Source: an uncultured Clostridia bacterium (GTDB lineage: Bacteria > Bacillota > Clostridia > Christensenellales > Borkfalkiaceae). Taken from it: DNA of 42,870 nucleotides. Position 1 is the first letter of the stretch, and every line of letters starts with the position of its first letter. Both the position numbers and the translations under genes were made by a program. The DNA lies in the NCBI GenBank assembly GCA_944342055.1, contig CALVME010000060.1, positions 1 through 42,870 on the forward strand. The letters are read 5' to 3'. Of this stretch, positions 31,887-40,981 are shown piece by piece. A model generated the notes under the pieces. It saw only the letters and a program-made list of their open reading frames with translations, made no database searches and was not told where the DNA came from.

Positions 31887-32759
31887 ATGGTCAGTGTCAT
31901 CATTCCCACATACAACCGCGCGGCGACGCTCGCGAGAGCGATGGAGAGCGTGCTGCGCCAAAGTTATGACGATCTCGAACTCATCGTCGTGGACGACGGT
32001 TCGACGGACGGGACGAAAGAACTCGTCTCGTCTTTTTCCGATGCGCGGGTGCGGTACGTTTATCAGGAAAACGCGGGCGCCTGCCGCGCGCGCAACCGCG
32101 GCGTCGAAGAGGCGCGCGGCGAACTGATCGCCTTTCAGGACAGCGACGACGAGTGGCTGGAGGATAAACTGGAAAAACAGGTCGCTTTTCTGGAAGAACA
32201 GGGCGCCGACATGGTTTACTGCGCGCTCGACAGCTTTTTCGAGACGGGCGAGCGCGAGGGCGTGCTCCCTGCGAAGTTCCCGCCCGTGAAGCAGTCCCGC
32301 GAAGAGACGGTCAGACAGATGCTCTTTTCGGGGACCGTCGTCACGCAGACCGTCCTGGTCAGGGCGGCATGCGTCAGAGAGGTCCTGTTCGACGCGGAGA
32401 TGCCGCGTTACCAGGAGTGGGAGTGGTCGGTGCGCTTTGCGTATCGCCATGACTGTGCGTTTCTGCCCGAGGTGCTCGTGCGGCGGTACATTCAGAAGGA
32501 CAGCATTTCCCGCGTCGGGCGCAATCTCCCGATCGCGATTACGCGCATTTTTTATAAAAATTTCGACGTCATCCGCTCGGACAGGGCGCTTTGGAAGCTC
32601 TGGACGAGAGAAGTGGCGAATTATCGCTTTCAGTACGGAATGAAGGCGGGCAGGGAGTGCCGTTACGCTTTTTTTGCCACGGGCAACCCGAAATTTCTGC
32701 TGAAATGGGCGCTCTGTCTCTTCGGCTTGGAAAAGAAGGTGGGCAGACATGCAGATTGA
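31887..32759 (+). CDS. GT2 family glycosyltransferase
   Basis: A 290-residue GT-A enzyme: VSVIIPTYNRAATLARAMES, LIVVDDGSTDGTKEL, ENAGACRARNRGVEEARG, FQDSDDEWLEDKL (metal site DSDD). The pattern with TYNRAxTL and DDEW belongs to a different GT2 branch from the 30970 gene, so the two are not a recent duplication. A YQEWEWSVRFAY block in the second half may hold the catalytic base. ATG 31887 follows the previous stop by two bases, with no clear ribosome site of its own, so translational coupling is likely. Its stop lies ten bases inside the Wzx gene. Confidence 0.88.
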   Translation: MVSVIIPTYNRAATLARAMESVLRQSYDDLELIVVDDGSTDGTKELVSSFSDARVRYVYQENAGACRARNRGVEEARGELIAFQDSDDEWLEDKLEKQVAFLEEQGADMVYCALDSFFETGEREGVLPAKFPPVKQSREETVRQMLFSGTVVTQTVLVRAACVREVLFDAEMPRYQEWEWSVRFAYRHDCAFLPEVLVRRYIQKDSISRVGRNLPIAITRIFYKNFDVIRSDRALWKLWTREVANYRFQYGMKAGRECRYAFFATGNPKFLLKWALCLFGLEKKVGRHAD

Positions 32760-34323
32760 TCGTTCGAAAAATTCCGTGCGGAACATTGTCAGCGGGCTGA
32801 TCAGTCAGCTCGTGACGCTCATATTGCCCTTTGTCATCCGCACCATCATTCTGCAGACGCTCGGGGCGGCATATACGGGGCTCGGCGGGCTGTATTCCTC
32901 CATTTTGCAGGTGCTTTCTCTCACGGAACTCGGCTTTGCCACGGCGATGGTCTTTTCCATGTACAAACCCATCGCGGAGGACAACACCGAGCTCGTCTGC
33001 GCCCTTCTGAAGCTGTATCGCGACGTGTACCGCGTCATCGGCGCCGTCATCATGGTGCTGGGGCTCGCGGTCATGCCGTTTTTCAACTATATCATCACCG
33101 ACGAAGTCCCGCCCGACATCGACGTCTACCTTCTCTATCTGATCTATCTGTTCAATACGGCGGTCAGCTACTTCCTGTTCGCGTATAAAAGTTCGATCCT
33201 GACGGCGCACGTCCGTTCGGACGTTTCCACCAACATCACCACGATCACCTGCTTTTTGCAGTACGGCGTGCAGATACTCATACTGTGCGTCTGGAAAAAT
33301 TACTACGCCTATATCCTGGTGACGCCTGCCGCGACGATCCTTGCGAACTATCTGCGCTCCCGCGCGGTCGATAAGCTGTATCCGCAATACACCTGCCGCG
33401 GCAAGGTGGACAAAGCTTCCCTCTCCGTCATCAAGAAGAACATAGGCGGACTGTTCCTGCACCGCATCGGCAGCGTCGTCGTCAATGCGACGGACAACAT
33501 CGTCATCGCCATCTTTTTCGAACGAAGCTTCTTCGAGGTCACGCGTTACGGCAATTACTATTACATCGTCACCGCGGTCTCGGGATTTCTCATCGCGATC
33601 TACAATGCGATCAGCGCGGGGGTGGGCAATGCCGTCACCACGAAGACGAAAGAGGAAAATTACCGAGACTTCATGAAATTCAGCTTTCTCAACCTGTTGC
33701 TCGTGGGGTGGTGCACGGTCTGCCTTTCGTCGTTGTACCAGCATTTCATGACCATTTGGGCGCCCGATTATCTTTATGAGCAGTATCTGACCGTCCTCCT
33801 GTTCTGCGCCTATTTCTATATTTACCGCGGCAGGGCGATGACGACGTCGTACAAGTCGGCGGCGGGGATTTATTGGGAAGATAAATTTTGTCCGCTCGTC
33901 TCCAGTGCGGTCAATCTGGTGCTCGACGTCGTGCTCGCGCAGATCGTAGGCATCAACGGCGTCATTCTCGCCACGGTGGTCAGCATGCTCTTTGTGGAGG
34001 CGCCTTGGGAGATCGCCATGCTCTTCAGACTGTATTTCAAGCGCAGCCCGAAAGAATTTCTGTTGCGCCAGACGCTCTACTTTGTCGTGACCGTGCTTTG
34101 CGGCGCGCTCACCTTTCTTCTTTGTTCCCTGCTGCCCATGCCTGCGGCGGGCGAAGAGCGGGCGCTGATGAGCTTCGTCTGGTTTTTTTGCAAGCTTGCG
34201 ATCTGCGCGGTCTTTCCTGCCGTCTTTTATGTGCTCTGCTACCGCCGCCTGCCCGAAGGCAAGGCGGGATTCGGCTTTATCCTGCAATATCTGAAACGGA
34301 GGCTTTCGCATGGAAAACAATGA
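32749..34323 (+). CDS. wzx: Wzx-like polysaccharide repeat-unit flippase
   Basis: A 524-residue protein with 12-14 hydrophobic segments of the MOP superfamily (polysaccharide transporter group). The N terminus RSKNSVRNIVSGLISQLVTL and the GLGGLYSSILQVLSLTELGFATAMVFSMYKP-type region are typical of Gram-positive Wzx/CpsJ flippases, which move undecaprenyl-PP-linked repeat units outward. Charged residues inside spans (SVVVNATDNIVIAIFF) fit the family. The gene overlaps the preceding GT2 by 11 bases, with AAGGTGG upstream of ATG 32749, and overlaps the following gene by 14. A second, unrelated-looking flippase domain is present in the fusion protein at 35305, so the locus has two Wzx units. Confidence 0.88.
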   Translation: MQIDRSKNSVRNIVSGLISQLVTLILPFVIRTIILQTLGAAYTGLGGLYSSILQVLSLTELGFATAMVFSMYKPIAEDNTELVCALLKLYRDVYRVIGAVIMVLGLAVMPFFNYIITDEVPPDIDVYLLYLIYLFNTAVSYFLFAYKSSILTAHVRSDVSTNITTITCFLQYGVQILILCVWKNYYAYILVTPAATILANYLRSRAVDKLYPQYTCRGKVDKASLSVIKKNIGGLFLHRIGSVVVNATDNIVIAIFFERSFFEVTRYGNYYYIVTAVSGFLIAIYNAISAGVGNAVTTKTKEENYRDFMKFSFLNLLLVGWCTVCLSSLYQHFMTIWAPDYLYEQYLTVLLFCAYFYIYRGRAMTTSYKSAAGIYWEDKFCPLVSSAVNLVLDVVLAQIVGINGVILATVVSMLFVEAPWEIAMLFRLYFKRSPKEFLLRQTLYFVVTVLCGALTFLLCSLLPMPAAGEERALMSFVWFFCKLAICAVFPAVFYVLCYRRLPEGKAGFGFILQYLKRRLSHGKQ

Positions 34324-35305
34324 ACTTCGCTATTACAAGGACGAAGCGGAATACTATCGCAATCAGATCGAGTTTTCGAAGAAATATTACGGCGCGCCGA
34401 AGAGGGGCGCCTTTTCCGCGTTGAAAGGCGTCTGGAACAGATTCTGCGCCGCGCGCGAGGGGCGAAGGGAGGCGCGGCGAGAGCGAGCGAGAAAGAGGGC
34501 GCTCTCCGTCCCCGTGGACGGGCTCAACCACGAAAAGCGGGAAGAGCAGATAATCGTCTCTTTGACGAGCTTTCCCGCGCGCATCGGGGGCGTCGCCGCC
34601 GTGGTCGGCAGTCTTCTTCGTCAGACGCTTAAGCCCGATCGGATATTGCTTTACCTGGCGGACAGCCAGTTCCCCGAGCGGAAACTTCCCAAAGAGCTCG
34701 CCTGCCTGCGCGATTCGGGGCTCCTGGACGTCCGATTCTGCGAAGACCTCAGACCGCACAAAAAATATTTTTACGCGATGCGGGAATATCCGTCCGCCGT
34801 GCTGGTGACGGTCGACGACGACGTCTTGTATCGCCCGACCCTGCTCGAAGAGCTGTATCGCTCGTATGAGCGGTTCCCCGAGTGCGTTTCCTGCACGCGC
34901 GCGCACAAGATGCGGTTCGACAGGGAAGGGAACTTGTTGCCTTATTGGGAATGGATCCACGAGTATCGCTATGCGATCGGCGTGCCTTCGCATCGTCTGC
35001 TCGCGACGGGCGTCGGCGGCGTGCTCTATCCGCCCCGCTGTTTTTCTGAGGAGGCGTTCGACGCACCGCTCATCAAAGAGCTTTGCCTTTCTGCGGACGA
35101 TCTGTGGCTGAAGACGATGGAAGTGCGCCACGGCAGGAAGGTGGTGCTCTGCGCGGATTCCTCCCGCAAGATGGAGGAGCTGCCGTCTGCGCGGAAAAGT
35201 GCGCTCCTGCAAGACAATCTGCAGAGCGGCAATGACAGACAGTTTGCCGCGATTCTGGAACATTTCGGCATGCATCTCGCCGAATATATGGATGAGGCGC
35301 TCTGA
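34310..35305 (+). CDS. Putative GT-A glycosyltransferase with a basic coiled N terminus
   Basis: A 331-residue protein. Residues 1-75 are hydrophilic, with a likely helical, strongly basic stretch (REGRREARRERARKRAL). The rest looks like a GT-A enzyme: IIVSLTSFPARIGGVAAVVGSL, PDRILLYLADSQFP, HKKYFYAMREYPSAVLVTVD169DD, GVGGVLYPP and LSADDLWLKTMEV. The DDD at 169-171 is the probable metal/nucleotide site and the ADD the catalytic or acceptor region. I recognise the TSFPARI/VDDDV pattern from capsule clusters of Gram-positive bacteria, but no specific enzyme. GGAGG (34298-34302) precedes ATG 34310, which lies inside the end of wzx. Its stop TGA shares a base with the next ATG (TGATG at 35303-35307). 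Confidence 0.78.
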   Translation: MENNELRYYKDEAEYYRNQIEFSKKYYGAPKRGAFSALKGVWNRFCAAREGRREARRERARKRALSVPVDGLNHEKREEQIIVSLTSFPARIGGVAAVVGSLLRQTLKPDRILLYLADSQFPERKLPKELACLRDSGLLDVRFCEDLRPHKKYFYAMREYPSAVLVTVDDDVLYRPTLLEELYRSYERFPECVSCTRAHKMRFDREGNLLPYWEWIHEYRYAIGVPSHRLLATGVGGVLYPPRCFSEEAFDAPLIKELCLSADDLWLKTMEVRHGRKVVLCADSSRKMEELPSARKSALLQDNLQSGNDRQFAAILEHFGMHLAEYMDEAL

Positions 35306-37929
35306 TGGAACGGTTAAGACAAAAACTCATTCTCACGCTTACGGGCGGCAAAAACGGAAGGGGAACGATCTTCTATTATGGATTCTGGACGGTCATTCTC
35401 TTTTCGAAGTCGCTCAATCTGACGGCGCAGGACAGAATGTTGCAGCTCCTCATGCTTTTGGCGCTCGGGCTGCTCGGGCTCAAATTTCTGTGCACGGATT
35501 GGGATCTGAGAAGCTGTATCTGGGGTTGGCTGCTCTGTTCGCTCGGCGTCCTGACCTATTTCGGCTCGGGCAGTTCGGAGCTGTTGGTGACGCTCGCCGC
35601 CATCGTGGGGGCGAAGGACGTCAAGCTGAAGCCTCTCATCGCCTATATTTTCGGATTGCGGCTCATCATCTTCGTCGCGACGATCGCGATGGCGCTCACG
35701 GGAATTGTGGAAAACGTCTCGGAATTTATTGAGGATTTCGACGGTAACCTGGTCAAGGGGCAGCGCTTCTATCTGGGATTCACCCATCCCAACTATGCGC
35801 AGGTGTCGCTCTTCGTGCTCATCGCCCTGTATGCGTGGCTGCGCTTCGAAAAGCTCAATATCCTGCACATCTGCGTCTTTCTGGGGCTCAATTTCTTGCT
35901 CTATCGCTATACGCTCAGCCGTACGGGCATGTCGCTGATCTGTCTGTTGTGTCTGAGCTTTGCGCTCCTGCGGAGGGAGGCGCTCTTCCCTGCGGGCAAG
36001 CTCTTCATCGTTATGCCCTCCCTGATTGCGGTGCTCTGCCTCGCCATAGGCGTGGCGTATCCCTATTGCGCGGAGCATCCCTTCATCCGCAGTCTCAACG
36101 ACGCGCTCTCGGGGCGGATCGCGCTCATCGAGCGCTTTCTGCGCTATGACTATCCGACGTCTCTTTTCGGTTCGGAGAAGGTCACGAACAGCCCGTATGT
36201 GCTGGACAACGCCTACATCATGCTGCTTCAGCAGTACGGCATGGTCGTTTTTCTCCTCTTCGTTGCGGGGGCGACCGTCCTGCTTTCCCGGCTTTACCGC
36301 GCGAAGAACGCGCCCGCGCTCATCGTCTTGGGAAACTTTATCGTGCTCGGATTTTTCGAGCATTTCACGATCGACGTCTTTCTGAACGTCTCGCTGCTCT
36401 GTTTCGCTCCCATGCTTTTCGGCTCGCGCGTCGAGCCTGAATTCCGCGTTGCGTTCATGCGCCCCGTGCGCGCGGAGCGCAGGGCGGGTTCGTTCGCGGG
36501 GGGCTTCGCCTACTATCTGTTCTTTACGATCCTGCAGGTGGCGGTCCCGCTCGTGACGGTGGTCTACGTCTCCAAGATCCTGGGCGCGGACGGCATCGGC
36601 AAGGTGTCGTTTGCCCAGACATTCGTCTCCTATTTTACGATCATCGCCTCGCTCGGCATTCCCAACTATGGCACGAGGGAGATCTCGAAGGCGAAGGAGG
36701 GCGTCGAACTCAACCGCACGTTTACGCAGATCTTTGCGATCAACGCCGTTTCGACGACGGTCTGTCTCGCCGCCTATGTCCTCGTGATCTGCGCGACGGG
36801 ATATTTCAGGGAAAATTTCGGGCTGTATCTCGTCTCGGGCGTCTCGATCGCGCTCAACTATTGCAACGTGGACTGGCTGTATCGGGGAACGGAGCGGTAT
36901 CCGTATCTGACGGACTCTTCGCTCATGATGAAGATCGCCTGTCTCGTCGGTATGCTCATCGCCGTGCAGAAGGAAGGGGACGTCGTCCCGTACGCCCTTC
37001 TCAGCGCGCTCGCCCTGACGGGTGCGGGCGTGTTCAATCTCATCGAATCGAAGCGCTTTGTCCGATTCGATTGGAGCGCATTTGATTGGAAGAAGCATCT
37101 CAAGCCAGTGTTCGTCCTGCTCGCCGCGAACATCGCGATCGAGCTCTACACGCTGTTGGATACGACCATGCTCGGCATTCTCAAGACGGACGCCGAAGTT
37201 GGCTACTATACGAACGCGATGAAGCTCGTCAAGACGACGGTCACCGTAATGACGGCGCTCGGCGCCGTCCTGCTCCCGCGGCTGAGCGTCGCGTTCAAAG
37301 GGAGGGGAGAGGAGCTGCGCACCATGATCGAGCGGGCGCTGGGCGTCATCGTCCTCGTGTGCGTCCCCGCGACGGTCGGCATCTATCTGCTCGCGGACAG
37401 CATGGTCATTGCGCTGTTCGGCGTCGATTTCTTCCCTGCCGTTCCCATTCTCGAAGTGCTCGCCCCGCTCGTGCTCATCATGGGCGTCGGGAATCTGTTC
37501 GGCACGCAGGTGCTCCTCTCGGTCAACGCAGAAAAGAAGCTGTGCATTTCCGTCGCAATCGGCGCGGCGATCAATCTCTGCCTCAATTCCCTGCTCATTC
37601 CCGCTTTCGGAGGCAAGGGCGCGGCGCTCGCCTCCGTGGTGAGCGAACTCGCCGTGGCGGCGGTGCAGGTGGCGTTCGCGTTCCGCTATTGCCGCATATC
37701 CCTGCCCGCGGGCGAATACGGCAAGATCGCGCTCGCGACGCTCGTCATGTCTGCGGCGGTGGTGGCGCTGCGCATGGCGATCCTGTCCGCGGCTTTGGAA
37801 CTTGTGATCTGCATCGCGCTCGGCGCGGCGATCTATTTCGCCGTATGCGCCCTGTTGCGCGTGCGCGACGTAAAGGAGGGCGGCGCGATGCTCAAAGGTC
37901 TGCTTTTGCGGCGCAGGGCGCATGATTGA
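35305..37929 (+). CDS. Wzy-Wzx fusion: polysaccharide polymerase joined to flippase
   Basis: An 874-residue membrane protein with two recognisable parts. Residues 1 to about 385 resemble Wzy polymerases and are homologous to the gene at 26852 (AAIVGAKDVKLKPLIAYIF, YRYTLSRTGMSL, PYVLDNAYIMLLQQYG). Residues from about 401 to the end are a complete Wzx/RfbX-like flippase: FAYYLFFTILQVAVPLVTV, YVSKILGADGIGKVSFAQTF, SLGIPNYGTREISKAK, VDWLYRGTERY and LLDTTMLGILKTDAEVGYYT. The joining segment (about 386-400, RPVRAERRAGSFAGG) is basic and short. The frame is open throughout. An internal ATG at 36457 lacks a ribosome site, so I see no sign of two separate genes. Such a protein could couple export of repeat units to polymerisation. 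It ends the operon before a terminator. Confidence 0.85.
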   Translation: MERLRQKLILTLTGGKNGRGTIFYYGFWTVILFSKSLNLTAQDRMLQLLMLLALGLLGLKFLCTDWDLRSCIWGWLLCSLGVLTYFGSGSSELLVTLAAIVGAKDVKLKPLIAYIFGLRLIIFVATIAMALTGIVENVSEFIEDFDGNLVKGQRFYLGFTHPNYAQVSLFVLIALYAWLRFEKLNILHICVFLGLNFLLYRYTLSRTGMSLICLLCLSFALLRREALFPAGKLFIVMPSLIAVLCLAIGVAYPYCAEHPFIRSLNDALSGRIALIERFLRYDYPTSLFGSEKVTNSPYVLDNAYIMLLQQYGMVVFLLFVAGATVLLSRLYRAKNAPALIVLGNFIVLGFFEHFTIDVFLNVSLLCFAPMLFGSRVEPEFRVAFMRPVRAERRAGSFAGGFAYYLFFTILQVAVPLVTVVYVSKILGADGIGKVSFAQTFVSYFTIIASLGIPNYGTREISKAKEGVELNRTFTQIFAINAVSTTVCLAAYVLVICATGYFRENFGLYLVSGVSIALNYCNVDWLYRGTERYPYLTDSSLMMKIACLVGMLIAVQKEGDVVPYALLSALALTGAGVFNLIESKRFVRFDWSAFDWKKHLKPVFVLLAANIAIELYTLLDTTMLGILKTDAEVGYYTNAMKLVKTTVTVMTALGAVLLPRLSVAFKGRGEELRTMIERALGVIVLVCVPATVGIYLLADSMVIALFGVDFFPAVPILEVLAPLVLIMGVGNLFGTQVLLSVNAEKKLCISVAIGAAINLCLNSLLIPAFGGKGAALASVVSELAVAAVQVAFAFRYCRISLPAGEYGKIALATLVMSAAVVALRMAILSAALELVICIALGAAIYFAVCALLRVRDVKEGGAMLKGLLLRRRAHD

Positions 37930-37949
37930 ACAATAAAAATCGGGAAATA

Positions 37950-37979
37950 AAAAAGACGGAAGGTCGCTTCCGTCTTTTT
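37950..37979. terminator. Bidirectional Rho-independent terminator
   Basis: AAAAAGACGGAAG (37950-37962) pairs with CTTCCGTCTTTTT (37967-37979) around a four-base loop, with A and T runs on the two sides. It can serve the rightward polysaccharide operon and the leftward AEC transporter gene. The bases between it and 38091 hold no gene that I can support. Confidence 0.9.
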
Positions 37980-38090
37980 CGTTGCCCGATCGCGGGATGA
38001 AATTTTATTTTTCGCCCGTCTGACGCCTGCGGCTCTGAGAGACTCGCATTCTGCGGCGGGGCACATCGCGCCGCTTTTGCGTGGCGGACG

Positions 38091-39008
38091 CTAACAGAGC
38101 AGGGAGATGAGCGGCAGGGTCAGGATGCTCGCCATGGTGCCGAGCAGGACGAGGTTCGCCGCGTCCTTCTGTCCCGCGCCCAGGATCTCGCTGAAGTTGA
38201 GCACGACGCTCGCGACGGGGCAGCCGCAGAGAATGACGAAGGTCGTTATGAATTCGTGTTCGAGGGGGAGAAAATATACGAGCGCGAAGGCGACGAGCGG
38301 CATCAGCAGCTGTTTGATCGCGATGATGAGAAATTGCAGGGGCGAGAAGAGGGAGCGGATGCGTACGGTCGCGAGGCGCATGCCCATAATGACCATGCAA
38401 AGCGGCGTCGTCATTTTGCCGAACAGGGTGACCGCGTCCGAGAGCATGTCGGGCAGGACGGTTCCCGTGAAATAGAGGGGAAGGGCGAGCGTGAGGGCGA
38501 GCGTCGCCGGATTGAACACGATCTTTTTGACGCTGATGTACTTTGCGTCGCCCGAGATGATCGCGGAGGCGAGCGTCCAGCCGAGCGTGCTCATAGACAC
38601 GAAGAAGACGTTCGAATAGACGACGGCCTCGGGATATTCGGGGAGCATCGCCTCGAGCAGAGGCACGCCCATGAACGTGCAGTTGCCGAACGCGCATGCG
38701 ACGGCGGAGACGCGGTAGCGCACGTCGCCCTGCTTTTTGCGGAAACAGAGGTAGGCGAGTCCGAGCATGATGCCCTGCGCCGCGAAGGCGAGCAGCAGGA
38801 AGATGCCCATTTTCCCGAGCGCTTCCCAGGAAAAGGACGCCTTTTGAAAGGCGTATACGGTCAGACAGGGCTGGCAGGCGTACATCAGAAGTTTTGCGAT
38901 GGCGGAGATGCTGTCCGCGTTTACCGCCTTTGTCTTGACGAGCAGGAAGCCCGGCACGGCGTAAAGGAGCATGATCGCGACGCAAAAAAAGGGAATGGAA
39001 ATATCCAT
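38091..39008 (-). CDS. AEC-family (auxin efflux carrier-like) transporter
   Basis: A 305-residue membrane protein with 10 predicted spans in two groups of five, the AEC (membrane transport protein) layout. The N terminus MDISIPFFCVAIMLLYAVPGFLLVKTKAV, the broken helix GNCTFMGVPLLEAMLP with its conserved Asn and Pro, and ILCGCPVASVVLNFSEILG in the second half are typical. Bacterial members export or import small organic anions such as malate, malonate or amino acids; the substrate here is unknown. The start is ATG at 39008 (reading leftward), preceded by AAGAGGAA at good spacing. The open frame extends upstream to 39161, but this crosses the promoter. It is transcribed alone, away from the ABC pair. 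Confidence 0.9.
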   Translation of the reverse strand: MDISIPFFCVAIMLLYAVPGFLLVKTKAVNADSISAIAKLLMYACQPCLTVYAFQKASFSWEALGKMGIFLLLAFAAQGIMLGLAYLCFRKKQGDVRYRVSAVACAFGNCTFMGVPLLEAMLPEYPEAVVYSNVFFVSMSTLGWTLASAIISGDAKYISVKKIVFNPATLALTLALPLYFTGTVLPDMLSDAVTLFGKMTTPLCMVIMGMRLATVRIRSLFSPLQFLIIAIKQLLMPLVAFALVYFLPLEHEFITTFVILCGCPVASVVLNFSEILGAGQKDAANLVLLGTMASILTLPLISLLC

Positions 39009-39038
39009 AACGATTCCTCTTAAAAGTAAGTCTGCAAG

Positions 39039-39068
39039 AGTATAGCACCGAGGAGATTTGCTTGTCAA
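39039..39068 (-). promoter_or_regulatory. Promoter of the AEC transporter gene
   Basis: On the minus strand, TTGACA (39068-39063), 18 bases, TATACT (39044-39039). Transcription should start about 25 bases before the ATG at 39008. It faces away from the ABC promoter; the two -35 boxes are 27 bases apart. Confidence 0.78.
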
Positions 39069-39095
39069 TTTATTTTTCGGAATATCGGCGTTTTG

Positions 39096-39124
39096 TTGAC
39101 AAAGGAAAAACCCTGTGATAGAAT
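39096..39124 (+). promoter_or_regulatory. Promoter of the ABC exporter pair
   Basis: TTGACA (39096-39101), 17 bases, TAGAAT (39119-39124). The leader to ATG 39188 is about 58 bases. The sequence GCGGC near 39140 and GCGGC near 39155 are direct and not inverted, so no hairpin is claimed. Confidence 0.77.
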
Positions 39125-39187
39125 AATGCTCATCTTGCCGCGGCGCTTTCGCATGCGGCAATCCGCAAGAGAAAAAGGAGAAAGGGA

Positions 39188-40981
39188 ATGATTTTCGGAA
39201 AGCATATCAACCGCTATTATCTGAAGTATTCCTGGATTTTGCTCATCGGTCTCGCGGCGCTCGTGCTGGTGGACTATTTTCAGCTCGAAGTGCCCGAACT
39301 TTACCGCATGGTCATCAACGGCATGAACACGGGGTTTGTCGAGATCGACGGGGAACAGGTCGCCTTCGATCTGGATTTTCTGCTCGATCGCGTCTGTCTG
39401 CCGCTCATCGTCATCGTGCTCGTCATGGTGGTCGGAAGATTCCTCTGGCGCATCTGCTTCTTCGGTTCGGCGGTCAGGGTGGAAATGGACATCCGCAACC
39501 GCATGTTCGATCATTGCAAGGATCTTTCGCGGCAGTACTATCAGGTCAATAAAGTGGGAAACCTCATGTCCCTGTTTACGAACGATCTCGAAACGGTGCA
39601 GGACTGTTTCGGTTCGGGCATTCTGATGTTCTGCGACGCGGCGTTCCTCGGCACGCTCTCTTTCGTCAAAATGTGGAACATGAATGTGTGGCTGACCGTG
39701 CTTTCGCTCATACCGATGGGATTGCTCCTGGTGGTCGGCACCATCGTCGGCAGATATATGATGAAAAAGTGGGAGGCGCGCCAGGAAGCGTTTTCTGCTC
39801 TCTCCGATTTTTCGCAGGAGAGTTTTTCGGGGATCGCCGTCATCAAGGCGTTCGTCAAGGAGACGAAGGAATTGCTCGCTTTCCGCAAGCTGAACAAGAA
39901 AAACGAGGACGCAAACGTGGCGCATACCAAGGCCGCCACCGTGTTGAACGTCTGCGTGACTTTGTTCGTGGAGTCTGTTGTCTGCGTGATTTTGGGTTAC
40001 GGCGGTTATCTCGTCTATCGCGACGTGTTCAACGCGGGTCAGCTTGTCGAGTTCATCGGATATTTCACGGCGATGGTCTGGCCGATTATGGCGATCTCTC
40101 AGCTCATCGAAATGGCTTCGCGCGGGAAGGCTTCATTGAACCGCATCGGCGAATTGCTCGACGCGAAACAGGACGTCGTCGACCGCGCGGATGTCGAAGA
40201 CGTCGCCGAGATTGCGGGCGGCATTGAGTTTAAGCATCTGACATTCCGCTATCCGGGCGGCGAATTCGACGTGCTGAAAGACGTCTCCTTCAAGATCGAA
40301 CCGGGCGAAAACGTCGGTCTCGTCGGCAAGACGGGCTCGGGCAAGACGACGATCGTCGATCTCATCCTCCGCACCTACAACGTGCCGGACGGGACGATCT
40401 TCATCGACGGACACGACGTCAATTCCGTTCCCATCCACCGTGTGCGCGAGGCGGCGGCGTATGTGCCGCAGGACAACTTCCTCTTCAGCGACACCATTGA
40501 AAACAACATCGCCTTCGCGTGCGACTGTGACAGCGCGGAGGCGGAGGCGGACGCGATCCGCGCGGCGCAGCTCGCGGACGTGCATGACAACATCATCGGC
40601 TTCAAGGACGGCTATCGCACGGTGCTCGGCGAGCGCGGCGTGACTGTTTCGGGCGGACAGAAACAGCGCATTTCCATCGCGCGCGCCCTGATGAAGCGGG
40701 CGAAGATCCTCATTTTGGACGATTCCGTCTCCGCAGTCGATACGAAGACGGAAAAGGTCATTCTGGAAAATCTCGCCAAGACGCGCGCGGGCATGACGAC
40801 CATTCTCATCGCACACCGCATTTCCACCATCGAAAAGATGGACAAGATCATCTTCATCGACGAAGGGAAGGTCGTCGGCGTGGGCAGGCATGAAGAGCTG
40901 TACCGAGACTTTGCCTCCTATCGCAAGATGGTAGACCTGCAGAAACTCGAAGAAGAGGGGAGGGGCGAAGAAAATGCGTGA
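39188..40981 (+). CDS. ABC exporter half-transporter with degenerate catalytic site
   Basis: A 597-residue type IV ABC exporter subunit: six membrane spans (residues about 15-320) fused to an ATPase domain. Walker A is G380-K-T-G-S-G-K386-T-T, the signature V-S488-G-G-Q-K-Q-R, and Walker B ILILD511. The residue after Walker B, normally the catalytic Glu, is Asp (D512, in LDDSVSAVD), and the switch His is present (IAHRIST). A Glu-to-Asp change in one subunit is the mark of heterodimeric exporters such as TM287/288 and BmrCD, and the partner is the next gene. AAGGAGAAAGGG (39175-39186) directly precedes ATG 39188. The substrate is unknown: lipids, peptides or drugs are all possible. Confidence 0.92.
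   Translation: MIFGKHINRYYLKYSWILLIGLAALVLVDYFQLEVPELYRMVINGMNTGFVEIDGEQVAFDLDFLLDRVCLPLIVIVLVMVVGRFLWRICFFGSAVRVEMDIRNRMFDHCKDLSRQYYQVNKVGNLMSLFTNDLETVQDCFGSGILMFCDAAFLGTLSFVKMWNMNVWLTVLSLIPMGLLLVVGTIVGRYMMKKWEARQEAFSALSDFSQESFSGIAVIKAFVKETKELLAFRKLNKKNEDANVAHTKAATVLNVCVTLFVESVVCVILGYGGYLVYRDVFNAGQLVEFIGYFTAMVWPIMAISQLIEMASRGKASLNRIGELLDAKQDVVDRADVEDVAEIAGGIEFKHLTFRYPGGEFDVLKDVSFKIEPGENVGLVGKTGSGKTTIVDLILRTYNVPDGTIFIDGHDVNSVPIHRVREAAAYVPQDNFLFSDTIENNIAFACDCDSAEAEADAIRAAQLADVHDNIIGFKDGYRTVLGERGVTVSGGQKQRISIARALMKRAKILILDDSVSAVDTKTEKVILENLAKTRAGMTTILIAHRISTIEKMDKIIFIDEGKVVGVGRHEELYRDFASYRKMVDLQKLEEEGRGEENA

Noticed and set aside
35314..37923. A long open frame on the minus strand opposite the Wzy-Wzx fusion
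   Set aside because: It is composed mainly of His, Arg, Glu and Asp with no hydrophobic core, the mirror image of a membrane protein gene.
36457..37929. A separate wzx gene starting at the internal ATG 36457
   Set aside because: No Shine-Dalgarno precedes it, the frame continues unbroken from the polymerase part, and no stop lies between the two parts.
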